The notes under the pieces: generated by a model
Database searches by the model: none
What the model was told of the DNA's origin: nothing
The model's input: the letters and a program-made list of their open reading frames with translations, nothing else
Shown here: positions 15,271 to 21,742 of the stretch, piece by piece
How positions within the stretch are numbered: the stretch's first letter is position 1
Layout: every line of letters begins with the position of its first letter
Translations under genes and position numbers: made by a program
Origin: Methanosarcinaceae archaeon
Lineage (GTDB): Archaea; Halobacteriota; Methanosarcinia; Methanosarcinales; Methanosarcinaceae
Reading direction: 5' to 3'
DNA: 24,575 bases
Assembly: GCA_030609665.1 (NCBI GenBank)
Contig: JAUWBW010000002.1
Location: forward strand, 1-24,575

Positions 15271-15975
15271 GTGTACATAGAGGAAATTAAAAATGGGGGC
15301 ATTTCCATTGAAATGCCATTGACTTACTTATCTGTCCTCCTTGGTTTTGCAGCCGGTGCTATGATATATATCTCGTTTGTGGAGCTTCTGTCAATTTCCA
15401 TAGAATCAATAGGTTTTCTTGCGACAAACACTGCTTTTTTTATGGGCATGCTTGTAATCTATTTTGTAGACCAAGCAATTCCGCATGTACATCTGGACAC
15501 CTTACCTGACGGCCGTCAGAGGAGGTTCCATAAAGCAGCCAGATTTACAGCAATTGGGATTGCCATTCACAACTTCCCGGAAGGCATGGCAGTACTGGCA
15601 ACGTCCTTGAGCTCCGTAGACTTAGGTCTGATGATGGCTGTTGCCATTGCCATCCACAATATTCCTGAAGGTATTGCAGTTTCAGTCCCCATCTACTACG
15701 CCACCGGAAACAGGAAAAAGGCTTTTGCATACTCTTTTCTATCAGGAGTCTCCGAGCCGGTAGGGGCTGTGCTTTGCTACGTACTGCTCTTTCAATTTTT
15801 GACCCCCATGGTGCTGGGAATAATCCTTGCTGCGGTTGGTGGGATCATGGTGTTTATATGTTTTGATGAACTCATACCTATTGCTATAAAATACGGGGAT
15901 GAGCATTTGATGCTTTCAGGCATGCTTTCAGGCATGGCAATAATGGCACTGAGCCTCTTTTTGTTAGGCAGATAA
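15271..15975 (+). CDS. zupT: ZIP-family metal transporter (ZupT-like), N-terminus missing
   Basis: From LLGFAAGAMIYISFVELLSI onward the protein is a clear ZupT-type ZIP carrier. The two metal-site helices carry HNFPEGMAV and HNIPEGIAVSVP, and the C-terminal spans FICFDELIPIA and GMAIMALSL are in place. Family members import Zn(II), Fe(II) or other divalent ions. The usual first membrane span (about 35 residues before LGFAAG) is absent; the frame is opened by GTG 15271 right after an in-frame TAA, and ATG 15313 is an alternative. No strong RBS is seen. Loss of the 5' end fits damage by the adjacent transposon, so activity is doubtful even though the rest is intact. Confidence 0.8.
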   Translation: MYIEEIKNGGISIEMPLTYLSVLLGFAAGAMIYISFVELLSISIESIGFLATNTAFFMGMLVIYFVDQAIPHVHLDTLPDGRQRRFHKAARFTAIGIAIHNFPEGMAVLATSLSSVDLGLMMAVAIAIHNIPEGIAVSVPIYYATGNRKKAFAYSFLSGVSEPVGAVLCYVLLFQFLTPMVLGIILAAVGGIMVFICFDELIPIAIKYGDEHLMLSGMLSGMAIMALSLFLLGR

Positions 15976-15982
15976 TCTCTTA

Positions 15983-16014
15983 CTATACACCTATACACCT
16001 ATACACCTATACGG
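15983..16014. repeat. 8-bp tandem repeat
   Basis: CTATACAC occurs three times in a row, followed by CTATACGG, directly after the zupT stop and before the hairpin at 16016-16037. Confidence 0.8.
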
Positions 16015-16044
16015 TAATCTTTTTATCCAAAAAGATTCCATTTA
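16009..16044 (+). promoter_or_regulatory. Promoter-like dispersed segment with 9-bp hairpin, upstream of the GYD gene
   Basis: AATCTTTTT (16016-16024) and AAAAAGATT (16029-16037) form a perfect inverted repeat around ATCC. The surrounding 35 bp resemble 8297-8332. It lies 35-60 bp before the GYD ATG, so it could be the promoter/operator of that gene, or the zupT terminator. Confidence 0.45.
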
Positions 16045-16071
16045 GATATACGGGAAAATGGGAGGTTAGTT

Positions 16072-16356
16072 ATGTCTAAATATATAATAGTTTCACGTCT
16101 AACAGACGATGGTGCAAGGACACTTAAGAAAAATCCGGACAGGATAAAAGAAGTAAATCAGGAACTCGAAGAGATCGGTGTAAAGGTGCTGGAACAATTC
16201 TTCATCCTTGGGGAGTTTGATTTCTTAAACATCGTGGAAGCGGACAACGAAACTGCAATATCCAGAGCAGTTGTTGAACTTGCATCTCGCGGCAGTATCA
16301 GGACAGAGACCTTTACTGCAGTACCAATAGACGAGTTCATCGGATCGCTGGAATAG
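16072..16356 (+). CDS. GYD-domain protein
   Basis: The 94-residue protein opens YIIVSRLTDDGARTLKKNPD and continues with EEIGVKVLEQFFILGEFDFL and a segment ending ETFTAVPIDEF. This is the compact alpha/beta layout of the GYD family (a dimeric ferredoxin-like fold related to AsnC/RAM-type domains). The biochemical role of the family is not established. GGGAGGTTA precedes the ATG by a suitable distance. It is the first of four closely spaced plus-strand genes (FeoB-C fragment, DJ-1 lipoprotein, Mrp ATPase), which suggests a transcription unit starting at the hairpin promoter above. Confidence 0.8.
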   Translation: MSKYIIVSRLTDDGARTLKKNPDRIKEVNQELEEIGVKVLEQFFILGEFDFLNIVEADNETAISRAVVELASRGSIRTETFTAVPIDEFIGSLE

Positions 16357-16369
16357 GAAGTACTACGAA

Positions 16370-16718
16370 ATGGATGCAGTGGTCGATCAGACCCTGTTTT
16401 CCCTTACGTCTTTACTTTCTGGACTTCCTATGGTTTGTAGGTACAGCGCTCATCTTTGGCATCCAGAGAAAAGAACTCGCAATGGTCATACTCATGGCTC
16501 TGGGAACTTTCCGTGTGCTTGATGTGATGAGCAGCACCCAGATCATGACCTTCGTGGTTTTCGTGACATTCTATGTACCTTGCCTTGCAACCATTGCTGT
16601 TTTGATACGGGAACTCGGCAAAAGGAGGGCTGGCTTTGTTGTTATCTTCACCATAGTTGTTGCAACGGTTGTGGCATTTCTCACAAGAATCGTAGGAAGG
16701 TGTCAGGTTATTGGCTAA
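16370..16718 (+). pseudogene. FeoB C-terminal Gate fragment with a frameshift
   Basis: The segment VGTALIFGIQRKELAMVILM continues to TFVVFVTFYVPCLATIAVLI and RELGKRRAG, the hallmark of the last Gate region of FeoB (LIFGxxRKE ... YxPCxATxA). In the reading frame that starts at ATG 16370 (GGAAG upstream) the protein begins MDAVVDQTLFSLTSLLSGLPMV. Removing one T from the run at 16434-16436 joins it smoothly to VGTALIFG. A different ATG at 16374 reads the second frame throughout but gives an unlikely N-terminus. About 115 residues in total, with no G domain. It could be a decayed feoB or a stand-alone small Gate protein with a base error. Confidence 0.6.
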
Positions 16719-16757
16719 AGATGAACAGATAAACATACAGGATTTGAGGTGATAAAG

Positions 16758-17420
16758 TTGCAATTTGGAATTAAAAGGATCAAGAAGATTATGATACTGG
16801 TTGTTGCAGCGACTGCTGCGGCAGGATGTGTAGGGGAGGAGGATGCGCCTGCATCGGCACCCACGCCAACAACCGCACCTATGTCTGCAGAAGTACCGGG
16901 TGATGTGAGCAAAAATATACTGATGGTGATCGCCCCCGAGAACTTCAGGGACGAGGAACTTTTTGAACCAAAGAAGATATTTGAGGATAATGGAGTGATA
17001 GTTACCATTGCCAGTACGAGTACAGACACGGCTAAAGGAATGCTTGGTGCGACCGTGAAACCGGATATGGCGTTAGCGGATGTGAATATGAGCGAATACG
17101 ATGCGATAGTGATCATCGGAGGAGCAGGTTCGAAGGACTATCTCTGGGAGAACATGGAATTGCAGCATCTGGTCAAGGATGCAAATGCCCGGAACAGGGT
17201 CGTATCTGCGATCTGCATCTCTCCTGTGGTTCTCGCAAGATCCGGTGTTCTGGAAGGAAAGAGGTGCACGGTGTTCCCGGATCCTGAATGTGTGGATGAA
17301 CTTAAGGAACATGGGGCTGTCTATGTGAACAGGGATGTTGTTGTTTCGGATAATGTTATAACAGGGCGTGACCCCAAAAGTGCAAAATCTTTTGCAAGGG
17401 CTGTGCTTGATGCGATTTAG
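16758..17420 (+). CDS. Exported DJ-1/PfpI-family lipoprotein
   Basis: I prefer TTG 16758, which has GAGGTG six bases upstream; GTG 16749 lies inside that ribosome binding site. The 220-residue product starts with a basic n-region and a hydrophobic stretch ending in lipobox TAAAGC (Cys24), then an Ala/Pro/Thr-rich linker. The DJ-1/PfpI fold follows: ILMVIAPENFRDEELFEP with the Glu pair at 66-67, IVIIGGAGSKDYLW near 117-130, and the nucleophile elbow AICISP with Cys153. The residue after Cys is Ile, not the His of PfpI-type proteases, so protease activity is unlikely. DJ-1 proteins are normally cytoplasmic; here the domain should sit outside the membrane. It lies 30 bp after the FeoB-C fragment and 35 bp before mrp. 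Confidence 0.85.
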   Translation: MQFGIKRIKKIMILVVAATAAAGCVGEEDAPASAPTPTTAPMSAEVPGDVSKNILMVIAPENFRDEELFEPKKIFEDNGVIVTIASTSTDTAKGMLGATVKPDMALADVNMSEYDAIVIIGGAGSKDYLWENMELQHLVKDANARNRVVSAICISPVVLARSGVLEGKRCTVFPDPECVDELKEHGAVYVNRDVVVSDNVITGRDPKSAKSFARAVLDAI

Positions 17421-17455
17421 AGGGTAGGGAAAGAAGAAAAGGAGATAAAGAGGAA

Positions 17456-18289
17456 ATGGGTGAAAGGGAGTTTAATAGGATAATAAAAGACGCGGGGCAT
17501 GGGAAAGATGTGGAAGAAGTTGAGATATCAATAAAACCATCTGTAAAAATAATCGGTGTTGCCAGCGGAAAAGGAGGAGTTGGAAAATCCACAGTGGCGG
17601 TTAATCTGGCTACAGTCATTGCCAGAAAGGGTTTTAACGTTGGGATCTTTGATGCTGACGTCTGCGGGTTCACCATCCCGAAGATGCTGGGTATCACCGA
17701 AAAGCCGGCAATATCTAATGAGAACAAGTTCCTGCCTATTGAGAAACATGGGCTAAAAGTGATGTCAACGGGCTTTTTCATCAAGGAAAACCAGCCTGTT
17801 ATCTGGCGAGGTCCGATGATCCACAAAGCTATCAAACAGATACTGACTGAGACGTTATGGGGAGACCTTGATTATCTGGTGATCGACCTTCCACCGGGTA
17901 CGGGAGATGTTGCGATCACTTCCGGGATTTTGCTCCCTGATATGAGCATGATCATTGTCACAACACCCCAGGATGTTTCTTCTTTAGTTGCATGCAGGGC
18001 ATTGAAGATGGCAAAGCAGACAAATCTAAAGATACTGGGTGTTATCGAGAATATGTCCTATTTTACCTGCCAGAAATGCGGCGAAAAGGCGTACATCTTT
18101 GGTCAGGGCGGGGGTAAAGATTTAGCGAGACAGGAAGGGGTTCCATTTCTGGGTGAGATACCTCTTGAGCAGGGCGTCCGCGAATTGGGCGATATCGGCA
18201 GACCTCTGGTGTCTGAGGATATCAATTCTCCTGCAAAGGAAGCTTTTGAAAAAATAGCGGCAAAAATAACCGGAAGTGAGATCAGATAG
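17456..18289 (+). CDS. mrp: Mrp/NBP35-family Fe-S cluster carrier ATPase
   Basis: The 277-residue protein has the deviant Walker A GKGGVGKST (38-46), Switch I FDADVCGFTIPKMLG (65-79), Switch II IDLPPGTGD (143-151) and the bridging-cluster motif C205-x2-C208 (FTCQKCGE). This is the canonical ApbC/Mrp/NBP35 pattern; the family binds a 4Fe-4S cluster between two subunits and hands it to target apoproteins in the cytoplasm. The start ATG has AGAGGA 3-8 bp upstream. It closes the GYD/FeoB-C/DJ-1 run with a 35-bp gap. Its 3' end is followed within 10 bp by one arm of the 56-bp inverted repeat. Confidence 0.92.
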   Translation: MGEREFNRIIKDAGHGKDVEEVEISIKPSVKIIGVASGKGGVGKSTVAVNLATVIARKGFNVGIFDADVCGFTIPKMLGITEKPAISNENKFLPIEKHGLKVMSTGFFIKENQPVIWRGPMIHKAIKQILTETLWGDLDYLVIDLPPGTGDVAITSGILLPDMSMIIVTTPQDVSSLVACRALKMAKQTNLKILGVIENMSYFTCQKCGEKAYIFGQGGGKDLARQEGVPFLGEIPLEQGVRELGDIGRPLVSEDINSPAKEAFEKIAAKITGSEIR

Positions 18290-18295
18290 GAAAAA

Positions 18296-18351
18296 CGTAT
18301 TTGTTTAGCGATTTTAGACGCCGAGGCAATCCGCCGCAGGCGGCGCATTCC
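18296..18351. repeat. 56-bp inverted repeat, left arm
   Basis: The reverse complement of 20577-20632 matches this segment at 54 of 56 bases. Blocks include TTGTTTAGCGATTTTAGACG and CCGCCGCAGGCGGCGCATTC. CCGCC/GGCGG inside can form a small hairpin. The arm begins 7 bp after the mrp stop. Confidence 0.8.
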
Positions 18352-18557
18352 CATACCACTAACGCGAACGATATAAACGTTTTCGCGGCAAATCCAATTT
18401 GTGAAAATATACACACAGAATTAATCTAAATATCATCGAAGATTTTCTTATAGTATATTTTGTATATGTTACATAAGTCAGGTTAATCCGACCGATATAC
18501 ATTTTTCTCGTAATGTTTGGAATGCGCCGACTGCTCACGTTCATGCTGACAATTTCC

Positions 18558-18628
18558 GACAGGATTTACAGGATGAACTGGATTTGAATGGCGGTTTGTG
18601 TCATCCTGTCAATCCTGTTCATCCCGTC
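18558..18628. repeat. ACAGGAT short-period inverted repeat, second copy
   Basis: Arms 18558-18583 (GACAGGATTTACAGGATGAA core) and 18603-18628 (ATCCTGTCAATCCTGTTCAT core) enclose 19 bp. It shares its arm sequence with 3325-3390. Confidence 0.75.
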
Positions 18629-19082
18629 CATCATGTCTGCGCCTCACATCGATTTTGGATATACCTCCTGTGTACCTCCGCGCCCGCCCAACGCGCAAAA
18701 TGCCGGATGCGCGCCGATGTTGGAACAAGCCACTTGCGCGGGGTGCGAACTTAGAAGCGAGCGCGAAAGCCGCGCCCCATTTGCCTGTTTTTGCTGCGTG
18801 CAAACTCATGTTTCACTCCCCACAAGTCCAAATCCGTGTAAATCGGTGTTGTCAACGGCGGTGCGTTTGTTGTTTTATTGCGGTGCCGGACTTGTACTTA
18901 CTGACAGATGCGCAGGTCTGTACGCGCGCGGGTGTGGATAATAACTACCATACCACGCGGTAAACTTGCTTTGCGGGTCTATGAGTGCTTGTAGCAGTGG
19001 CGATCCATTACTCACAGTGCACGGGTGCGCGGGAGAAAATAAGGGACGAACGAACGAATGAACGGACGCGCCCCGTCTATAG

Positions 19083-19145
19083 CTCAAACAACCGGAGTCC
19101 GGCTGGTGGGTCTCCGCCGCCTGCGCGCGAACACGCAATCAACCC
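19083..19145. repeat. CCGGAGTCCGG direct repeat, copy 1
   Basis: CTCAAACAACCGGAGTCCGG and, about 13 bp on, CGCCGCCTGCGCGCGAAC recur at 19272-19334 in the same order and spacing. Diverged traces are seen at 20324-20345. Confidence 0.75.
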
Positions 19146-19157
19146 TCGCACAACCAC

Positions 19158-19190
19158 ATCTGCGTGCATCCGCGTCCATCTGCGGTTAAT
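19158..19190. repeat. ATCTGCG short-period repeat (arm 1)
   Basis: ATCTGCGTGCATCCGCGTCC followed by ATCTGCGGTTAAT is a dispersed micro-repeat with a period of about 10 bp. The opposite-orientation partner lies at 19371-19402, so the two bracket the second CCGGAGTCCGG copy. Confidence 0.7.
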
Positions 19191-19271
19191 TTCAATATGC
19201 AGCAGTGGCTACAAGAGCGAATTTGCACAGCGCCGCCCGTCGCTTAATCGCATCCCGCGCGCCGCCCTCCA

Positions 19272-19334
19272 CTCAAACAACCGGAGTCCGGCTGAAGAAT
19301 CTACGCCGCCTGCGCGCGAACCCATGATTCAATC
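19272..19334. repeat. CCGGAGTCCGG direct repeat, copy 2
   Basis: Second copy of 19083-19145, 189 bp downstream, with the same order of blocks. Confidence 0.75.
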
Positions 19335-19370
19335 CACTCTCAAATCAGCGCCTGCGATTCATTGCAAATA

Positions 19371-19402
19371 TTAACCGCAGATGAACGCAAATTAACGCAG
19401 AT
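19371..19402. repeat. ATCTGCG short-period repeat (arm 2, inverted)
   Basis: TTAACCGCAGATGAACGCAA followed by ATTAACGCAGAT is the reverse-complement counterpart of 19158-19190. Confidence 0.7.
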
Positions 19403-19515
19403 ACGCTACGCGTCGGACTGTTTGATTTCATAGATGTTGTTTGGATTCGACGGATTTAATGAAAGTTTCGAGACACGCCGACCGCGCGCAGGTTTTGGAA
19501 GGCACCGGCTGCGCG

Positions 19516-19678
19516 CCAAACCCCACACCTCCACCTCTGCGTCCTCTGTGTTCTCTGTGGTTTTTCAATTGTCCTAACCCACTGATCATAACCCCGCAAT
19601 CTTCACAATGAAACTATCGCCGCGCCTGCTCCAAGCGCAAAATGCCGGACGCACGTCTATTGAAATACGCCGCCTGCA
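19516..19678. repeat. hicBA-flanking direct repeat, copy A
   Basis: CCAAACCCC, ACCTCCACCTCTG, CTCTGTGGTTTT, AATTGTCC, CACAATRAAACTAT, AGCGCAAAA and ACGCCGCCTGC occur in this order here and again at 20430-20592. The two copies lie on either side of hicB-hicA. Confidence 0.65.
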
Positions 19679-19848
19679 CACGAATGTGCCAACCATACCA
19701 CAGCATCCATCTGGAGCACAGCGCCGCGCGGTCTCACCAAAATTCAACATAACCTACTTCGAAATGGACCCGTTCGCAAGCCCAAAAACTCACCCTACAT
19801 AATGCGAAAGCACTTTAACTGCATGCATGTTCAGCACTGGCACAAGCA

Positions 19849-19860
19849 ATATTTATGTAA
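19849..19860 (+). promoter_or_regulatory. TATA-like element of hicBA
   Basis: ATATTTATGTAA lies about 35 bp before the hicB ATG. It would give a short leader containing GGTGAT. Confidence 0.45.
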
Positions 19861-19889
19861 CAAGAACGCATTTTGTTTTTGGTGATAAA

Positions 19890-20102
19890 ATGACAAACCT
19901 TACGGCAATCCTGTATAAAGACGATGATATATATGTAGCCGAGTGTCCCGAGGTTGGCACATTTAGTCAAGGGGAAACTGTAGAAGATGCCATAAGTAAC
20001 CTTAAAGAAGCCACAGAACTTTATCTGGAAGAGTTCCCGTTAAAAGAAGAGAGAAAAAGCCTCATGACAACATTTGAGGTGGGTGTCGGTGTCAAAGCTT
20101 AA
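19890..20102 (+). CDS. hicB: HicB-family antitoxin
   Basis: The 70-residue product begins MTNLTAILYKDDDIYVAECP and continues EVGTFSQGETVEDAISNLKE, the compact HicB/UPF0150 fold that mimics an RNase H layout. I chose ATG 19890, with GGTGAT 4-9 bp upstream; the frame is open earlier but the extra residues do not fit. It has no C-terminal DNA-binding extension, as in short archaeal HicB forms. It overlaps hicA and should neutralise it. Order antitoxin then toxin (hicB-hicA) is common in archaea. Confidence 0.85.
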   Translation: MTNLTAILYKDDDIYVAECPEVGTFSQGETVEDAISNLKEATELYLEEFPLKEERKSLMTTFEVGVGVKA

Positions 20103-20319
20103 CACAATCTCCGGGGATAAAGTAATACGAATTCTTTGTAATAAACTGGGTTTTAGTATTACGGGGAGAACAGGTAGTCATGTCAGACTCTCGAAAATGG
20201 GTTCTGAAGGGAAAGTAGGGACAGTTGTTCCAATGCATAAAGAACTAAAAATAGGGACTTTGAAAGGGATTCTGAAATTGGCAAAAGTTGATGTGGATGA
20301 TTTTTCTAAGTATCTCTAA
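20074..20319 (+). CDS. hicA: HicA-family mRNA interferase toxin
   Basis: The core reads ISGDKVIRILCNKLGFSITG and RTGSHVRLSK, then VGTVVPMHKELKIGTLKGIL, the HicA double-stranded RNA-binding-like fold with its catalytic His in GSHVRL. HicA toxins cleave mRNA. The ATG at 20074 gives 81 residues, while GTG 20083 or 20089 would give a start closer to the family norm (about 76-78 residues). It overlaps the hicB 3' end by up to 29 bp, so translation is coupled. Confidence 0.85.
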   Translation: MRWVSVSKLNTISGDKVIRILCNKLGFSITGRTGSHVRLSKMGSEGKVGTVVPMHKELKIGTLKGILKLAKVDVDDFSKYL

Positions 20320-20429
20320 CATTCAATGCGCGGAGTCTGACTGCGTGTTTTCTGAAACCGCAGCAATTATCCACACTTCTGGAATGAAACACCGGACGTA
20401 AACACGCCGCCTGCGCGCCATCCCACTAA

Positions 20430-20592
20430 CCAAACCCCGCACCTCCACCTCTGTGTCCCTCCGTGCCCTCTGTGGTTTTAAAATTGTCCCGCACCATGAA
20501 TAATGAGGACGTAATCCTCACAATAAAACTATTGCCGTGCCCGCTCAAAGCGCAAAACACCAACCGCACGCCGATTGGAATGCGCCGCCTGC
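20430..20592. repeat. hicBA-flanking direct repeat, copy B
   Basis: Diverged second copy of 19516-19678, about 914 bp downstream. The order of conserved blocks is kept; the middle part differs by small insertions. Confidence 0.65.
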
Positions 20593-20632
20593 GGCGGATC
20601 GACTCGGCGTCTAAAATCGCTAAACAAATACG
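20577..20632. repeat. 56-bp inverted repeat, right arm
   Basis: Reverse complement of 18296-18351 with two mismatches. With the left arm it encloses 2.3 kb containing hicB-hicA and most of the local repeat families. Confidence 0.8.
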
Positions 20633-20661
20633 AAAAAACAAGATGGGTAGAAAACTGAATA

Positions 20662-20672
20662 AAATATATAGT
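20662..20672 (+). promoter_or_regulatory. TATA-like element of the radical SAM gene
   Basis: AAATATATAGT lies about 45 bp upstream of the ATG at 20715. Confidence 0.4.
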
Positions 20673-20691
20673 ATGGTATAGTATAAGAAAA

Positions 20692-20725
20692 ACCACAATG
20701 CCAAGGAAACCACAATGCTAAGGAA
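20692..20725 (+). repeat. 17-bp tandem duplication covering the radical SAM start codon
   Basis: ACCACAATGCCAAGGAA (20692-20708) is followed directly by ACCACAATGCTAAGGAA (20709-20725). Each copy contains an ATG; only the second is in frame with the gene. AAGGAA of copy 1 may serve as a ribosome binding site. Confidence 0.75.
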
Positions 20726-21686
20726 ACAAAGAATAATCTACGGTCCTGTTCCATCAAGACGGCTTGGACGCTCACTCGGGATTGACATCACAGGTCCTGA
20801 AAAAACCTGTAATTTTGACTGTGTCTACTGTCAACTTGGATGCACGGATAAGAAAGTATCGGGGCCGGAAGACGTCTGCGGAGTCTCAACTGAAGAGGTA
20901 GTGGAGGGGTTGAAAAACCATCTCAAGAAAGTAAAACAGCTTGATTACATTACTTTTTCAGGAACCGGGGAACCCACACTCAACCTTGCACTTGGTGAGA
21001 TGATCCGTGAGGTAAAGAAGATCAGCAATGTTCCTGTTTGTGTGATCACCAATTCCTCCCTTGTCAGCAGGAAGGATGTCAGGGATAATCTGGCACAGGC
21101 CGATCTGGTGGTCGCTACCCTCGAAGCCGGGGATGAAAAGATATTCCGGGCAATCAACCGCCCCGTATCAGGAATCAGGCTTGACGATATTATCCATGGA
21201 TTAAAAGCACTGAAAAGCATGGGTCCCAGACTAGAGATCGAAGTTCTTTTTGTTGATTCCAAAAAGGATTATCCAACCAATATTAGTGACCGGGCGGTCG
21301 AGGAATTGATACGGTCACTCAAGTTCATTGATCCGGATGTGGTAGAGGTATTTACTGTGAGCAGACCGCCTGCTGAGGATTTTATTATCCCTGTTTCGCA
21401 GCAGAGACTTACCGAGATTGCACAAAAGTTCGATGATGCACTGGGAAGGGAAAAGGTCAGACTGGTCTTTAAAGGGCTTCGCAGGAAAATCACCGGTATC
21501 AAACACGGGAACATGCGGGATGAGGTCTATGACCTGATACTACGAAGACCGTGCACTGTTGATCAGATCAGTTCCGCACTTGAGATCGATGCAAAAGATC
21601 TTGTGGGTATCATCGATGACCTGCTTGGGAAAAAGGAGATCGTAGAGATAACAGCAGAGGATAGAAAGTATTACAGGGCGGTTTGA
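20715..21686 (+). CDS. Radical SAM protein (COG0731-like Fe-S oxidoreductase) with C-terminal winged helix
   Basis: The 323-residue protein starts IIYGPVPSRRLGRSLGID and carries the radical SAM motif C32-x3-C36-x2-C39 (CNFDCVYC), followed by QLGC (Cys44). FSGTGEPTLN (81-90) supplies the SAM-binding GGE-like element. The barrel continues through VCVITNSSLV and LEIEVLFVDSKKDY. The last 70 residues (MRDEVYDLILRRPCTVDQIS onward) look like a winged helix. The opening GPVPSRRLGRSLGI is a recognised signature of COG0731-like proteins, common in methanogens; the reaction is not known. It stands alone, and converges with tfuA across an AT-rich palindromic spacer. Confidence 0.88.
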   Translation: MLRKQRIIYGPVPSRRLGRSLGIDITGPEKTCNFDCVYCQLGCTDKKVSGPEDVCGVSTEEVVEGLKNHLKKVKQLDYITFSGTGEPTLNLALGEMIREVKKISNVPVCVITNSSLVSRKDVRDNLAQADLVVATLEAGDEKIFRAINRPVSGIRLDDIIHGLKALKSMGPRLEIEVLFVDSKKDYPTNISDRAVEELIRSLKFIDPDVVEVFTVSRPPAEDFIIPVSQQRLTEIAQKFDDALGREKVRLVFKGLRRKITGIKHGNMRDEVYDLILRRPCTVDQISSALEIDAKDLVGIIDDLLGKKEIVEITAEDRKYYRAV

Positions 21687-21690
21687 CTGG

Positions 21691-21721
21691 ATTATAATTA
21701 TAACTATAATTATAATTATAA
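21691..21721. terminator. AT-rich palindromic spacer between convergent genes
   Basis: ATTATAATTATAACTATAAT and the next bases form overlapping TATAATTATA palindromes. It stands between the 3' ends of the radical SAM gene and tfuA, so it may act as a terminator for both directions. Confidence 0.35.
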
Positions 21722-21742
21722 AAAGAGCATATCTTCAGCCGT

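Larger units (their letters stand above)
18352..19826. other. Repeat-rich gene-free stretch
   Basis: About 1.5 kb with no convincing gene. It contains an ACAGGAT-type hairpin (18558-18628), two copies of a CCGGAGTCCGG repeat, two ATCTGCG-type repeats in opposite orientation and copy A of the hicBA-flanking repeat. Long frames in GC-rich parts have low-complexity Arg/Ala/Pro content and no ribosome binding sites. Confidence 0.65.
20320..20714. other. Repeat-rich gene-free stretch before the radical SAM gene
   Basis: It contains copy B of the hicBA-flanking repeat, the right arm of the 56-bp inverted repeat, a TATA-like element near 20662 and a 17-bp tandem duplication at the next start codon. 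No gene is supported. Confidence 0.6.

Noticed and set aside
18588..19374. Reading frames of 66-129 codons on both strands
   Set aside because: They run through micro-repeats and duplicated CCGGAGTCCGG segments with no protein pattern and no start signals.
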